A DNA stretch of 64,000 nucleotides, taken from Hetaerina americana. Lineage: Eukaryota; Arthropoda; Insecta; Odonata; Calopterygidae. Of the stretch, positions 46,542 through 58,752 are shown piece after piece. A program made the translations under genes and the position numbers. The stretch lies in contig JAKTNV010000003.1 in NCBI GenBank assembly GCA_022747635.1, positions 26,551,830 through 26,615,829 on the forward strand, read 5' to 3'. Position 1 is the stretch's first letter. The number at the start of each line of letters is the position of its first letter. The notes beneath the pieces are model-generated. The model saw only the letters and a list, made by a program, of their open reading frames with translations, did no database searches and was not told the origin of the DNA.

Positions 46542-47186
46542 TTAAATTTGCACGCTATAGAACGTGAAATAATCAAAATGACTGGACTCGATCTCCTCAA
46601 GCCGGAAACTGCAAACAACCAACGTAAGACCTGAAAAATTGGACGACAGGGGCGGAAGGGATTTCGAGCAGATTTCATATAAACACCCCAGTTGCGACTG
46701 TAAACATGAATAACCAATATTTTACCCGAGAGCGGAAGCGACTCTTAAAATGTCCCCACAAATGCCACCATGTGTTAAGCTTGTTGGGTGGCCCGAAGAA
46801 TTCCAATAGAAGTTTTCACGGCTTTGTAATGAGCTAACGGTAGGGGACCAAGTTTCGCGCGGGGGGCCACGCGCTGGTGGCCAGGGGAGAAGAGGCCGGG
46901 TAAGGCTCGACGGACGGATGGATGAATGGGGAGAGAGCGGAAAATGGGAAGAATGGAAGAGCGAGGCAGAGAAGAAAGACCCTGGAAGCGAAAATGCCTG
47001 GGCTGGAAATGGAGAGGTCAGAGGAGAGACGCCAAATGTTTCCGAATGAGTTTAACAAATGATAAATGCTTACGTGAAACTCAGGTTTAGGAATGCCATC
47101 CGGTAAGGCGAGTGCTTCTAGATTTCCGAACTTTGAACTCATATTCCCAACATTGATCTCACTTCTAAATTCATTTTTTCGCATAT
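46542..47186 (-). CDS. Candidate last two exons of an unidentified minus-strand gene
   Basis: The upstream exon, 47,074-47,186 (113 nt), is preceded by an excellent acceptor (TTTTTTCTATTCGCAG) and followed by GTAAGC. With two leading bases it is open and reads MRKNEFRSEINVGNMSSKFG, then NLEALALPDGIPKPEFH, ending on a codon boundary. The intron 46,698-47,073 ends TTCATGTTTACAG. The terminal exon 46,542-46,697 is open in the matching phase: SQLGCLYEICSKSLPPLSSN, then 31 residues, then TAA. The splice phases fit, and an AATAAA follows. I do not recognise the product. A competing open frame of 99 codons overlaps the terminal exon in another phase, so the model is suggestive only. Upstream exons were not found. 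Confidence 0.35.
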
Positions 47187-47758
47187 CTGCGAATAGAAAA
47201 AATATTACGTATTATACATGTGCAATGTCCTGAAAACTAAAGAATGGGAAAAACACACAACAGAATGAATGCAGAATCGTATGTATATGAGTTAAATCTA
47301 AGAGTTAATACCGCGCTTACTATTTTGTGCTCAATCTTCTGATAAATGAAGAATAACAGCAATTGATGAATCTGTTTGAAATATGTAGTCTTTAATCCTC
47401 AGTAGAATACGTAAATTGATTGAAAATGGATGTACTAAAGACTAAAATCTGAGTAAGATAAACATTCCCCACCTTAGAACACACCCTTTCCAGTTCATAA
47501 TTCTCTCTCTTCCATAGTAAATTACATTTAAAAATTCTTTAAATAATACCTGGAGTAGGCTTGAGATATTAATTAGGATAAATATTCTATGGCACCATCG
47601 ATTCATTTGTGATCCAAAGAATAGGTATACTGCAAGGAAACATTTCGAAATAATAGGAGCACATTTTTATTTTTATTCTACTGATTACGTGAATACTTTG
47701 TGCGAGTTGAATATACCATTTAATGTAAAATTAATACTTGCCCCAAATTGTCTTATAC
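47187..47758. other. Gene-free stretch, possibly intronic
   Basis: AT-rich. On the minus strand a GTAAGC donor near 47,320 is preceded by open sequence back to a CAAACAG acceptor, but its phase does not match the exon at 47,074-47,186. Nothing else recognised. Confidence 0.4.
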
Positions 47759-47769
47759 CACATTATCTG
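47759..47769. repeat. Target-site duplication of SINE, left
   Basis: CACATTATCTG, repeated exactly at 48,085-48,095. Confidence 0.85.
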
Positions 47770-48084
47770 GGGATCGAGATGGTGCGGGGGCTATTGTACT
47801 GGCTTCCCACCCAGAGATGGTACAGTGGCTAACTTACCAGCTTTCTATTCAGAGGGCCCGGGTTCAAATCCCGGTGCTGTTGAATATTTTTCAGAGGTAT
47901 CTCGATCCCTACTCGAGGTGCTTTGTGGAGAGTACTTTGAGTGAGTACGTCGTCCGTCGTCGGTCGTTAAGAGTAGGCTAATGCCGACGCCGGGTTTCTC
48001 TCCACCCTTCATCCTTTCCTGTCCATCCCCTATGGCGCAAATGACCTCAGCTGTCGGTCGCCTCCCCTAAAATACTACTACTAT
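47770..48084 (+). mobile_element. tRNA-derived SINE with TAC-repeat tail, copy 1
   Basis: A 315-bp element bounded by perfect 11-bp target duplications. The head has an A-box-like AGTGGCTAACT and a perfect B-box arm (GGCCCGGGTTCAAATCCCGG). The body carries TCTCTCCACCCTTCATCCTT and a conserved GGTCGCCTCCCCTAAAATAC before a short TAC repeat. The same family, inverted, is at 58,467-58,752. Presence of target duplications and a short repeat tail indicates mobilisation by a LINE. Confidence 0.88.
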
Positions 48085-48095
48085 CACATTATCTG
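48085..48095. repeat. Target-site duplication of SINE, right
   Basis: Exact copy of the 11 bases at 47,759-47,769. Confidence 0.85.
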
Positions 48096-48275
48096 CAAGG
48101 GGTTTATTGTAATGAATGAATCTATACTGATAAATAAATGCTGAAAAAATATCCTGGCAGTCAAAATAAATTATTCGTATCATTAAGGTTGTCAATAGGG
48201 ATTAGCTTGGACTAATGTAGGCCTTATGATGTGTAGAATCACAGAGGTCAGGGGAAATGGTAACTTGGGTATATA

Positions 48276-48308
48276 CGAGGGTCATCCGGAAAGTAGTACC
48301 CGTTCGTG
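48276..48308 (+). repeat. Mariner terminal inverted repeat, left
   Basis: 33 bases, perfect reverse complement of 48,996-49,028; likely transposase binding site. Confidence 0.9.
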
Positions 48309-48374
48309 AAATAAAGACACAAAAGTAAATATTAACAAACATAAAAAATTTTATTTGAAAGAGGATACTTTAAA

Positions 48375-48500
48375 CTACTTCTCAACATAATCTCCAAGCA
48401 AATTAAGGCATTTGTCATAACGTGTGACAAGTTTCTGTATTCCTGCTGCATAGACCTTCGCCGCCAGCTCATTGAGATACGCGAGGGACCCATCTTGCAC
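48375..48500 (-). pseudogene. C-terminal remnant of mariner transposase
   Basis: Out of frame with the N-terminal part, this piece reads YAAGIQKLVTRYDKCLNLLG and ends DYVEK then stop, the classic C-terminal end of mariner transposases. The deletion junction lies near 48,480-48,500. Confidence 0.8.
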
Positions 48501-48876
48501 AAATTTTTGCATAATGCAGATGGTGTTTAACAATTTCATGAACAATTGTTCGAGAAACATTGGGAAAATGCTCACAGATGTCATCAATTGTGACGCGCCG
48601 ATCGTTCCTCACGAATTCGTCAACTGAGCTCACCAGTTGGTCTGTAATGACAGACGGTCTCTCCGAACGCTCATCGTCGTGTGTGTTCCCCCTCCCCATG
48701 TTGAAGTTGCGACACCACCGCCGAACAGACGACTCGTCCATTACATTGTCTCCATACACCTCCTTTAATTGGCGATGAATATCACATGGGCGAACGTTTC
48801 TTGCATTGAGGAATTTAATCACTGCCCTCACTTCACAACTGGCGGCGTTCTCAATTTTTTTAAACATTGTAAACAA
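48469..48876 (-). CDS. Truncated mariner transposase: DNA-binding domain only
   Basis: 135 residues starting MFTMFKKIENAASCEVRAV. It contains both helix-turn-helix motifs of the mariner DNA-binding domain: RAVIKFLNARNVRPCDIHRQ, then VYGDNVMDESSVRRWCRNF, a linker, and a second one around RRVTIDDICEHFPNVSRTIV. It stops shortly after ICARWVPR, where the catalytic domain would begin. In the family this part binds the terminal repeats and dimerises; the catalytic aspartates are absent. If translated, the protein could bind the repeats without cutting, so it might act as a competitor of intact transposase. That is inference; the open frame may simply be what survived a deletion. Confidence 0.75.
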   Translation of the reverse strand: MFTMFKKIENAASCEVRAVIKFLNARNVRPCDIHRQLKEVYGDNVMDESSVRRWCRNFNMGRGNTHDDERSERPSVITDQLVSSVDEFVRNDRRVTIDDICEHFPNVSRTIVHEIVKHHLHYAKICARWVPRVSQ

Positions 48877-48995
48877 TCACAGAAACAACACAGGCAATGC
48901 TAGCGTCACGCAACTTGGCTCAGAGAAGGCAGACAAGCCACTGAAGCTATCTGACCTCGTCCAGCGGCTACTCGCGTCGTCAGCACTTCATGCGG

Positions 48996-49028
48996 CACGA
49001 ACGGGTACTACTTTCCGGATGACCCTCG
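48996..49028 (-). repeat. Mariner terminal inverted repeat, right
   Basis: 33 bases, perfect partner of 48,276-48,308; flanked by TA at 49,029-49,030. Confidence 0.9.
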
Positions 49029-49030
49029 TA

Positions 49031-52000
49031 TTAAAATAACGAAAGTAAAATAAATTGGCATAAAAGATATTTCAATAGAAATAAGGAAATATCAAACAGG
49101 CAAAGAAGAAAAAACCATACCGTATTTTAGTTCATGCTTGGAGCTGATAAACCAGGCGCGAATGTTGAATCATGTCCATAGTTTTCATACCAAAGCCCAT
49201 TCAGCACCGATTCTCCCTGAGTGAAAAATTCTCTGACGCGTATGTCACTACTACCTTGAAGATTTTATAAGCTCCTGCGCATCAGGTTAACTCTACACAG
49301 CCTAGAGTCTAGTGGGTGCTGCAAGGCAAAAGAAGTGGGACATATGAAGCTGCGTGGTAAAAGCTGCCGATGGAAATGAAAGCAACGGGAAGAGAGACGG
49401 AGAAAAGAGAGAGAGAGAAAGATAAGAAAAGAAGGGTGAATTGGGAGGGGGTGAGATCGGGGAGGAGGAGGGAAATATATGCAGATGTACCTTAGACCCT
49501 CCAAACTCACTTGGTTCGCTTCTCCTTCTCATCCTCATTCTTCCCAACACTCAACCCTCCCTAAACCCTCACCCCAATTCAACCCCTCCACCGTTCACCG
49601 AACCACTATTTTTGCCATTACTTTCCTCAGGCAGTTTATATCCCGCGCCCTCTCCACTCACTACCGCCTACCCTCGCGCTCATCGTCCCAAGCCCCCCCC
49701 CCACTCCAACCACCCCCAACTCCCATTCTCTTTTTCCTCGCCCACTACGCCGAGTTCTGTCTACCGAGAGGGAAACCCGCCCACAAAAGCCTCAGAACCC
49801 ATCTCTTCCCTCTCCCTCTCATTTCTCTATCTCTCTATCCTTCAAATGCTTTCCTCTTCTACTTCCAGCGAATGAAACGCCCCTCTCTCTCCCCCATTTT
49901 CTTCCTTCGCGCGGCGGCTCACACAAGCGCACGTACGCACACGTTTGCACGCAAAATCCCGAGCCCACTCCTCCTCCTTCCTCGATGGAATGAAATTGTT
50001 GAACGCCGGAATGGAGAGAGGGTAAATTTGGTGGACGGGGGTGTTTGTAGCCCACTCGCTGATGGTGGTGCGCCTGCTCCAAGATGTTTGGACTGGTGTG
50101 GGTGGACTTGAAGAACTTTAGGTGGTGCGGGACTGAAATAGGACGCCCGAGGAATTGCCCGCATGAAAACATATTGGGCATATCTCGGGAAATATTTTGA
50201 TCACCACTTTCAACCGGGAACGGTGACAAAAACTCCCCGGTCATATTGTTGGGACTGGAAACATAGCATACGGATACGTCGGTTGTGTAAATGTTCCTTA
50301 CAGTAAACTTGAGTATATTTTTCGAACTTTTCCCCGACGGCTGATTTATCTCACTTGATCCATTTGTACAAATGCAAAGTACTTAATACGATCATAGGGT
50401 GAATATTTAGTTCACCGCGTAGACAAAAATCATTTAAAAGGCAGCTATCTCTCGGTATGGTATTACTAATTGATATTCAAACAGGGGTGCACATGAAAGT
50501 CCATTGAATAGCCTAATGCTAATATCAGTATTTTTCCAAGTAACATTTTTATCTTCAAATCTAAACCTGAGAAATAAAATAAACTAGGTTTGAAACTTTA
50601 AATCACAGAATACCCCAGCAGTCTGATGCCACAGTAACTCGGTGATGACTTGAAGACAAGTTGGTGACTGATTGTTGGAAGATGACGAAAGTACTAGGGG
50701 TGAATACCATATAATTTGATTTAAATAGCAATACGGTGGATGAGCAAACACGTTCTTAAAGGGATGACTGAAAATATGTAGCGCATAAACCAAGAAATAC
50801 ACATCAAAATAGAAATAAATTGTAAGAATTATGCATGTATCTCAAACAACTTTAAAATGTCGAGTTTTTCTCGAGGTCTAACACAGAAGTATTTGAGACG
50901 TGCAGCTCACAGAAGTCATCGCAAAACGCCGAGTTAAAAAATAAAACAAATATTCGGCACTCTAACCACGGTAAAGCCGTACCTACAAGATACAATCTTT
51001 CCACCAGTCGTACGTAGATTTTCGGAAGGGAATTCCGTACGAATTTTATCAGCGACACATTCTACGATGCGTAAGAAACCGCAAGATAAGAAAGAACCAC
51101 AAATCCAGAGTGAACAATATTTGGTTGGTTTACAACCAGGCACGATCCGGAGATGCAGAGAAAAAGCACTTAAAATTTGGATGACGGGAGAGATCATAAG
51201 AAGGTAGGATTTGGAAAGATCGGCAAAGGGGTTTCGAAGGAAGTGAGGGGGCGGATAAAAATCGTCAGATGAGAAGAAGTGGGATAGAGTGGGAGGCCAT
51301 GGAGGTCGGGAGTGGATGGGAGGAGTGTGCAGGGCGAGACAGATTGAAGTGGAGAAGGCGCGGTTTATTTTAAGGACGAGGCAGTCCTCTCTCACTCCTC
51401 CGCGAAAAATCTCTCTCCCCCTCTCTTCTTCTTTTCTCTCTTCCTCCCATCACACCAACCACCCCACGGCACCGTTTCCCTCTCCTTTGGTCCTCGACCA
51501 GGGTTTTCTCTCCCATTCGAAGAACGAGCGAAGGAAACGTCGCGGAAAGTAATCGAGGACGCAGGAGCTGATCGTTCATTGGTGAATCGGCATATTACGT
51601 ACTCTTCTTCCCTTTTTTCCTCACCTCTCCCCCGCTCCTCCCTTCACTTGGACGAGAAAGAGCGGGAAAAAAATTCCACCCTCCCTGCCTCTATTTCTCT
51701 TTTTCTACTCTCTTTGGGGATCCTCATATCGACAAAGCAAGTCGCGGCCTTCCTTTCGAACCACCTCCACTCACTCACGTACGCACACACACACACGCAA
51801 GCTCTGAAAAATAAGAAGAAGTGGGAGTCTTGATTTCCCTCGCTTCCAATTCTCCATCTTCCATCCCACCCCTCTCCCGCGACACCGCCCCCCCCCGCCC
51901 ATCCTCGCAGGTTCTCTCCCCTTACCGCAACCCACCATCCCCTTTCTTCAAACTCCCCTCTAACTCCTCCGCCAATTCTCCCTCTCTCTCGAGCCGCACC

Positions 52001-54352
52001 CCACCTTCTTATCCCTTAGAATTCTATTCCATCCAATTCCATCCGATCGGCCTATATAATAATCCCACCGCGTTTATCGCAGTCTTTACCCCGGGATTTT
52101 GGGAAAAATGCGGGTACAAATACGTGAGCCGCGCAGGAATTTACTTCTTTGTTAATACCATGGTTTTCCCATAGCCAAGTATAGCCGAGGCTCGGAGAAA
52201 AGAGTATAGCCTGATGAGAACCAATTACTTGACGCTTAAATTTATTTTTAATAAGAATATCGAATTGAAAATGATTGATATAAAATAATCTTGCTCTAAT
52301 TAGCGGCGCAAAGGAAGGAGAAATTTTAACAACGGTACGAATAAAATTTTCAAGAAGGCGTACAGGGAGATAATTTACCAAGGAATTGCTCCGTTTAAAA
52401 ATTTTGCAATGACATTCGATCCGTTTTTATGTGCTCTTTAAAGAAACTATTAGCAAAAAGGTAATGGATAAAGTCGAACTTTTATTAACTTCGTAGATAC
52501 AGTTAATAATAGAGCACTAAAAATATCATCAGCATTTGAACCTCTTCCGTATAAGAATAGTACAAAGAAGCGTATTATAGCTCGTTTACATGAAGGTGAA
52601 AGGTGATTTGAAATACAATTGACTTAATGTTAGAACTTAACTGAGGTTAACTTTTATCAAATCCTCACTGACATTCATAGAAATTGGCATTTTCTCGCGC
52701 GATCAAGAAAATACAAGGACTCTTAGAAAAAATAACGCTCGACTGAAGCATAAAATTATTTTTGCCACTGGGATAAAATTAGTTTTAAGTTGCCATGGAG
52801 TATGCGAAAACAAATCAGATGCTCAGTTATTACACCTACGCCTTTTTTAATCAACAGAAAGTTTTCTTAGCGCCCGACATTTCACGATTCCATTTTCCCC
52901 ACAGATATCGTTGTTTTCAAAATCCCTATAACCTCTCCAGACGATTTCAAAACCTCTTATATCCTTCCCTTCTTTTCAGAAAACCAAGATGATCGCGCCA
53001 TTCCTCTCTCCTCCTCTCATCCGACCAATCTCTCGCCCAAGTGCTCTTAGCAGATCCTAGAAAGCTTGCTTATTCGGGCCATCGAATCATTTTTACAGCA
53101 GCATTATTCAGCTTTCATCTTTCTACTTCATTTTTCATCGCAGGCGGGGATCCATTTCCATTTTTCCTTTTTATCCCTCCGAGTATAATCATAAAAAACA
53201 AGCATTCAAGGCAGTTTAACATATTTTAATGGGTTTTCGACATTCGTCTTTGAATCATCCGTTGCTGTTATTAGCATAATAAGAACACTATATCATTCTA
53301 CAGATGGAGTTCTTTACAAATTTGATCTCTTTCATTTTCAGAACGGAAGTGTTAAGCTAGCTACGTGAAAGACCTTGTACGTACGTAACAATGTTTCATG
53401 AGCCACCCATAACTTCTTCAAAAACAATGTCGGCATACGCTAACAGAAATTTATTTTATAATGATTTTTACATTATCGAAATAATATAATGCTAAATATT
53501 TTATTGTAATTGTAAATTCGTAGAAATTAGTTCACATGATGCAGCTCATTCATCTGCTAAGGATATTATTCAAGTTAAATTCCTACACACACTTAATGAT
53601 TTTTCGGTATCATAGATTATATGATAAAATGCAACTTTTAGATAATGAAAGCCGCCTAAATAACAAAATGATTTTAAAATTTCTTTGAATTTTTGGCGTA
53701 AACTGTAAAAATTTGGTAGTGCAAAATATTGTCCTAACTTTCTTATGAGAGAATAGTCGACGCTCAAATTTTCCGCATTCCCAATCCCATTCTCCGACAT
53801 GTGTGCGCGCGTGTAACAAGGTCTCATTGAAATAGCACGCATTTGCCTCTCACACACGCCATTTTTAAGTGCATGCATTCACACTTCATCCATTCCTTAT
53901 TTTTAAGTATCCACTTACTTCAGTTTGGAAAATATTTCCGCTTTACATAAATGAGGATATATTTCCAGTTGTGTTCTACTAAGTCCTCGACGAATTTTTC
54001 TTAATTCTCAAAACTTGTTGGCGTAAACTTTCATTATTAACTTCACTCGAGGCAACCCCGCTCATTCTTTTATTCTATTACGTTTCACCTTAAAAAATTC
54101 TAGCAATGTGACGGCATATAATATTTAATTTTTCATCAAAGGAATATAACACACAAAGCACAAAAAAAAGAAAACAAGAAAGGAAAGAAATTCTCTGCAT
54201 GAGCGTGAAAGGAGCGACTCGAATCTTACACTGATGACGGTAGCTGGGACCCCCAAAAATGTAAGAATCGTCTTTTACTTTTTTACCGTCTATCGTGTGA
54301 TGTTTGGTACATACAAGCACACATATACTCATATATATAAGATTATCTCCAC
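49031..54352. other. Gene-free stretch with two purine-to-pyrimidine switches
   Basis: Purine at about 49,370-49,470 switches to pyrimidine at 49,500-49,900. Purine at 51,180-51,330 switches to pyrimidine at 51,390-52,010. At 52,978 a strong acceptor (CCCTTCTTTTCAG) precedes a short open frame ending in TAG near 53,050, a weak candidate terminal exon. Overlapping long open frames in the pyrimidine blocks are low complexity. No gene supported. Confidence 0.4.
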
Positions 54353-54382
54353 ATGTGTGTATATATAGTATATATATATATA

Positions 54383-54445
<63 letters not shown>

Positions 54446-54458
54446 ATATATATATATG
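54353..54458. repeat. (TA)n microsatellite
   Basis: About 50 TA units with a few interruptions. Open frames through it encode only alternating Tyr and Ile. Confidence 0.9.
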
Positions 54459-54479
54459 CATGTGTGTTTGTACACATGA

Positions 54480-55290
54480 GAGAGAGCATAAAGGGATAAG
54501 AAAAATTTCCTCCCTCCTTCTCTGTTACCGAATCTGCCGAAAAACTTGGGTCCATGAGGCTCGATCTTCGCCGGAATACTTGCATGAGAGGCATCTGCGG
54601 AGGAGGAGCGTGGAACCCGAGAAAAAATAATAAGAGCGAGAAGGGGGAGGGATGAGAGAAAGACAGGGAAGGAATGGGAGAGAGGGGTTGGCCGGAGAGA
54701 GGGGCGGGATCGGGTGAAATAGCGGTGGCGAGGGGAGTGGGAGGAGGGATTTAAGGAATGGGTAGGTGTGTGTGTGTGTGTGTGTGGGATGGGAAAGGAT
54801 GGGATTGGGGTCTCACCGCGCATATCATGAAATATTCATTACATCGGGTACACTTTCAACGATATTAAAATGGTTTCGACTCTATTGCGTTGGATCTTGT
54901 GGAGTGAAGGGGGAGAGGGGAGGTTAGAGGGAAGGAGGTTGTGGCGGTTTGGAAGGGGAGGGGTGGCAAGAAAAACGAATGCGTCGGGGAGGTGGGAGCG
55001 AAAAAAAAGGAGGGAAGAATGGGAGAAGAATAAAGAAGGTAAATCGCATTCTGTTAGGGATCATGGGCGTGGGGGAGGAGGAGGGGTGAGGAGGGGAAAT
55101 AAAAAAGATTGAAACTCTTGCGGGGGGTTAGAGGGAAGAGTACGCGTCTAAGCGGTGGAGCAGCAACGGAGGGAGGGATGCGGTGGTTGATAAAGAAGGG
55201 AAGGTTATGTACGGGAATGGTAACATTATGGGGGAGGTTAAGAGTAGTAAGGGAAGAGAAAAGGGCGAGGACGGGACGGTGTGGTTAAGA
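54480..55290 (+). other. Purine-rich block with (TG)n
   Basis: The + strand is dominated by G and A for about 800 bases, interrupted by a (TG)n run at 54,765-54,786. No coding potential seen; encoded strings are Arg/Gly/Glu low complexity. Confidence 0.6.
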
Positions 55291-56347
55291 AAGTCAAGTA
55301 TCGGGCCGAATATATACATTATGCTGTTTCAGGTTTCACCGAAACGGTCGGGTTAAATATGTAAAGTTAACGAGATAATGTAAAATCGGGTAAAATATGT
55401 AAAAGGTAAAGTTGGTAAGGAATATTTTAGCTCTTACTTAATTAACCTTATCACAGAGGTCAATCAACATGAATATCGTAATTATTTAATACTAAAAATA
55501 TTCTACATAATTTTACTTAGACGTCGATAAACGTTGATGAAATGAAAAAAAATTAATCTGATGAAACGGTTAGAAATAAAATGTATGCTCAGATACGTTC
55601 GAAAATTTAGTGTTTTACACAAAGTGAACATTAGTTTAAATCCTGAACGCCTTACCATGTTTTTTTTTAAATTTCCACTTACGCATACATTTAAATGCTT
55701 TGGCTGTGAAATATAACAAGACGCGGAATATTTAACATTTCACGTGGAAGGCCCTGCTTTTGAGTATAATTTTCTGCAGTAAATCGTGGAGGTATTGTTG
55801 CACTTCGTCCTATATTATTTATATCTGCTCGGTGGTTGCGACAGAAGTAGTATTGATTATGTCCCTTCTTAGTCTAGGTTTTTACAAGATTGAAACTGAA
55901 CGATGCAGGAAAATGATCTCAAGAAGGGCCTGTGGCGTGGTCTTAGAACTTAAGTATATATTAGTAAGTAAAATAAAACTCTCATATACATATATGCCTG
56001 CATTCACATCATTATAAATGGTGTTTTTGACTAAGCCATTCAATTTTAGTCTTTATGTAATTTTTTTCTGGTCCTAGGGTTCGACTTTGTAATAATTGCG
56101 CATCCCGCGATGGAAGAAAAAATTAATGCCTCTTTCTATAACGGTTTCTATTCTTCTTATTTTATCCCGGTGGTAGAGTCCGCCAATATAATTATGCATG
56201 CATACAACTTCCACGAAGTGAAGTATGAAACCAAACAGTTTATTAGGTCCTTACGTAACCTTACTGAGTTCTTACTAATAAAGGACTTTACAAAAGCGTT
56301 GACACTAAATGTAATTAATAACTGTAATCGTTAGGAAAACTCTTATT
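55291..56347. other. Gene-free stretch
   Basis: AT-rich. An interval 55,891-55,965 (+), between TTTTTACAAG and GTAAGT, is open (IETERCRKMISRRACGVVLE) and could be a small exon, but its acceptor is weak. A 74-codon open frame at 56,110-56,334 (+) has no recognised motif. Confidence 0.35.
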
Positions 56348-56651
56348 TCAGACAGACTTTTTTAAGAGATAAAGATGAGGAAAGGCTATTCGGGGCATCA
56401 ATTTAGACCAAATATTTGAACTGTAATTCAATAACATCAATGTGCACAAAATAAGTGGATAAATCAATGCACTCATTAAAACAGTTATCTTGTATATGTT
56501 ATAAATTCGCCATTTATGATTTCTGTGACGCAATGGAAAATTGTTTAAATATTTAAACATAACCAAACAAAGAAAGGTAATAGGCTGAGAACATTTTCGT
56601 AGTGTTTCCGATAGTATATTCAGCTTTCTATAGCATATGAATAGCAATGTC
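56348..56651 (-). CDS. Candidate exon of a multi-pass membrane protein, chemoreceptor-like
   Basis: A strong acceptor (TTCTTCTTTAACAG) ends at 56,652. One leading base and 100 codons then stay open to a TGA. The product has two hydrophobic stretches, around ITFLCLVMFKYLNNFPL and ITVLMSALIYPLILCTLMLL, separated by a basic loop (RHRNHKWR). This pattern (hydrophobic segment, FPL-type turn, basic loop, membrane helix) resembles the N-terminal part of insect gustatory or odorant receptors. There is no diagnostic motif, no obvious donor, and it ends in a stop, so it may be a pseudogene fragment or chance. Confidence 0.22.
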
Positions 56652-58455
56652 CTGTTAAAGAAGAATCATAGTTCCGGTTTGAAATGGCTTTGGTAACAAT
56701 AAAACTTTAATTCTTAAATAGCAAACATAATTAACAAATGTGACAACCTTATTATTTTGGATGAGTCAGCAATTTGTCACTTTAGTATGAAAATGATAAT
56801 GACCAATTGATACATTTAGAATCATAGAGAGTGACATCTAGAAACAAATGTACTGTTCTTGTCTCAGATAACGATTGCTTGCTTGTACAACGCGGGCTTA
56901 ATTCCATTAGCAAGTTATCTAAGAGAGTGCCCAAAATGCTAAGTTTAAGTTGATATTGGATAAATAAAACAAATATGTATGCAAACTGTCCTCAATAATT
57001 AGAACATTCTAAATATTTTATACCAATTTTTTTGCCTATATGTTTGGTATTGTTTTCTACGCATTCATATTGCTACTTTACATTATATATCGTGGATACA
57101 TTTAAGAAGAACTGTTGTGTGGGTCGTTGTTTCGGTCGTTGAGTTCTCTTTCCTCATTTAAAATATTGTTTTAACAGCTGGAGGCCGTTGGTAACATAAA
57201 AACTAGATCGTCTGTCTGTTTTTTCTGTCTACCTGCTCTCCACTAAATTATTCTGTTAGTTCTCTTTAATGCATTTTCAAAACTAGCACCACTTTCATCA
57301 AAAAAGGTTTAACTTTATACACGGGTCTTATTTCAAAACATAAGATGTCATATAAATTGCACATGAAAAACATTTGTAGCAGTTGGAGATGGGAGCAACA
57401 CAAATTTACCCAAATAATATTTTCAAGCATTTTAAACTCTAGGAGAAATAATTCTGATAAAACGTTGGAAAATATAAAACCTTAAACATTGAACTACACT
57501 TTCAACGCCTTACTTTCTACAAAAACAAGTGTGTTCTTATGTATTGCTAAGATTCTATATCATAAAAAATATTAAAGCTGAATGAAAAATCCCACCTTGG
57601 AAATTAAAATGATTTATTATTTTAGGGTTTTTTGTCTGGTCCACACCAGACTTTTAAATTGAACATAGTCGTAAATGACCGAAAGTTGAAGGACTGATGT
57701 CCAAATCCCATGGCATTTAACTGGAGAGTTTACTAAAGTTGATATCGAGCCCGCCACTTATAATAGAGCTCAGTCTCTTTCCAAACAATACGGCTACCGA
57801 GAACTTTTTTGCAAAGGAGACGTGTTTTTTTTGTTGTTCCTCGTAATGCGTAGATGTTATAGCGTGTCCAAAGGCGAGATACGTTTTTAAACCTGCGAAG
57901 ATAATTTATAGTTTTTGATAAATTTTACCACATTTTCGAAGAAACATTACCAGGATGAGAGAAACTGAATAGAAATTCACTGACTACAAATACAACGGGA
58001 AAGATGATAGAAAGTGACAAATCACACACAGTGGTAAAAGTGTAGCTATCCAAAGTGTTGCTTGTAGTTTGCTTTCAAAATATTTACTCCCGATATGTCC
58101 ATGGACCCTCTTTAATAAGTATATATATGTAGAGAGCACGTTTACCTTATTTCGTATTCAAATAAAGTGTTCAAATAGTGTAAGTAAGGCATTTGGAACT
58201 TTGTTTTAGGACTCGGTGTAGTCGTTCTATCATACGTAATATCGCACATGCATGGTGTCTTCTGGATCAAAATGTAATGAAAAATATATTTATAATAATT
58301 TTATACCATTTCAATATCTAATACGAATGTAATTATCAACAGATAAAGTCATTTTCAATGAATTTAGAAGGGAAATAGTTACCTCCTTGTATTATATATT
58401 CATCTACTATATAATCTATATTATATATTCTTCTACTAAACATATGCTATAAAAT
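56652..58455. other. Gene-free stretch
   Basis: Very AT-rich, no open frame of note and no repeat recognised apart from short duplicated TATATTC/CTACTA units near 58,390-58,440. Confidence 0.5.
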
Positions 58456-58466
58456 ATATTTCAAAG
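58456..58466. repeat. Target-site duplication of SINE copy 2, left
   Basis: ATATTTCAAAG, repeated exactly at 58,753-58,763. Confidence 0.85.
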
Positions 58467-58752
58467 TAGTAGTTTTAGGGGAGGCGACCAACAGCTAAGC
58501 TCATTTTCACCATAAGAGGTGGAGAGGAAAGGATGAAGGGTGGAGTATTCCCGGCGGCAGCATTACCCCACTCTTAGCGAAAGGCGCAAGGGGTTCCACA
58601 GCTTAACATCCCATCCGACGGACGGTGTACTCACTCAAAGTGCCCTCCACGAAACACCTCAAGTAAACACTGAAAAAAATCAGCCCCCTCTTGGATTCGA
58701 ACCCTCGCGGTGAGAAGCCTATACGTTGGCCACCGCACCATCTCGATCCCCG
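58467..58752 (-). mobile_element. tRNA-derived SINE with TAC-repeat tail, copy 2
   Basis: Minus-strand member of the family seen at 47,770-48,084. The shared head is GGGGATCGAGATGGTGCGG, with the B-box arm at about 58,693-58,710 and the same tail (GTCGCCTCCCCTAAAA then a TAC repeat). It is bounded by perfect 11-bp target duplications. More diverged internally than copy 1. Confidence 0.88.

Larger units (their letters stand above)
48276..49028 (-). mobile_element. Internally deleted mariner with perfect 33-bp terminal repeats
   Basis: Ends 48,276-48,308 and 48,996-49,028 are perfect 33-bp inverted repeats starting CGAGGGTCATCCGGAAAGTA, each next to a TA target dinucleotide. At 753 bp it is roughly 60% of a typical 1.3 kb mariner. 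The minus strand keeps the N-terminal DNA-binding part of the transposase and the extreme C-terminus, but the whole catalytic D,D region is gone. Perfect ends suggest recent mobility, necessarily with transposase supplied by another copy. Confidence 0.9.

Noticed and set aside
49441..50244. Open frames of 141-210 codons on both strands
   Set aside because: Pyrimidine-rich low-complexity sequence; no motif, no splice support.
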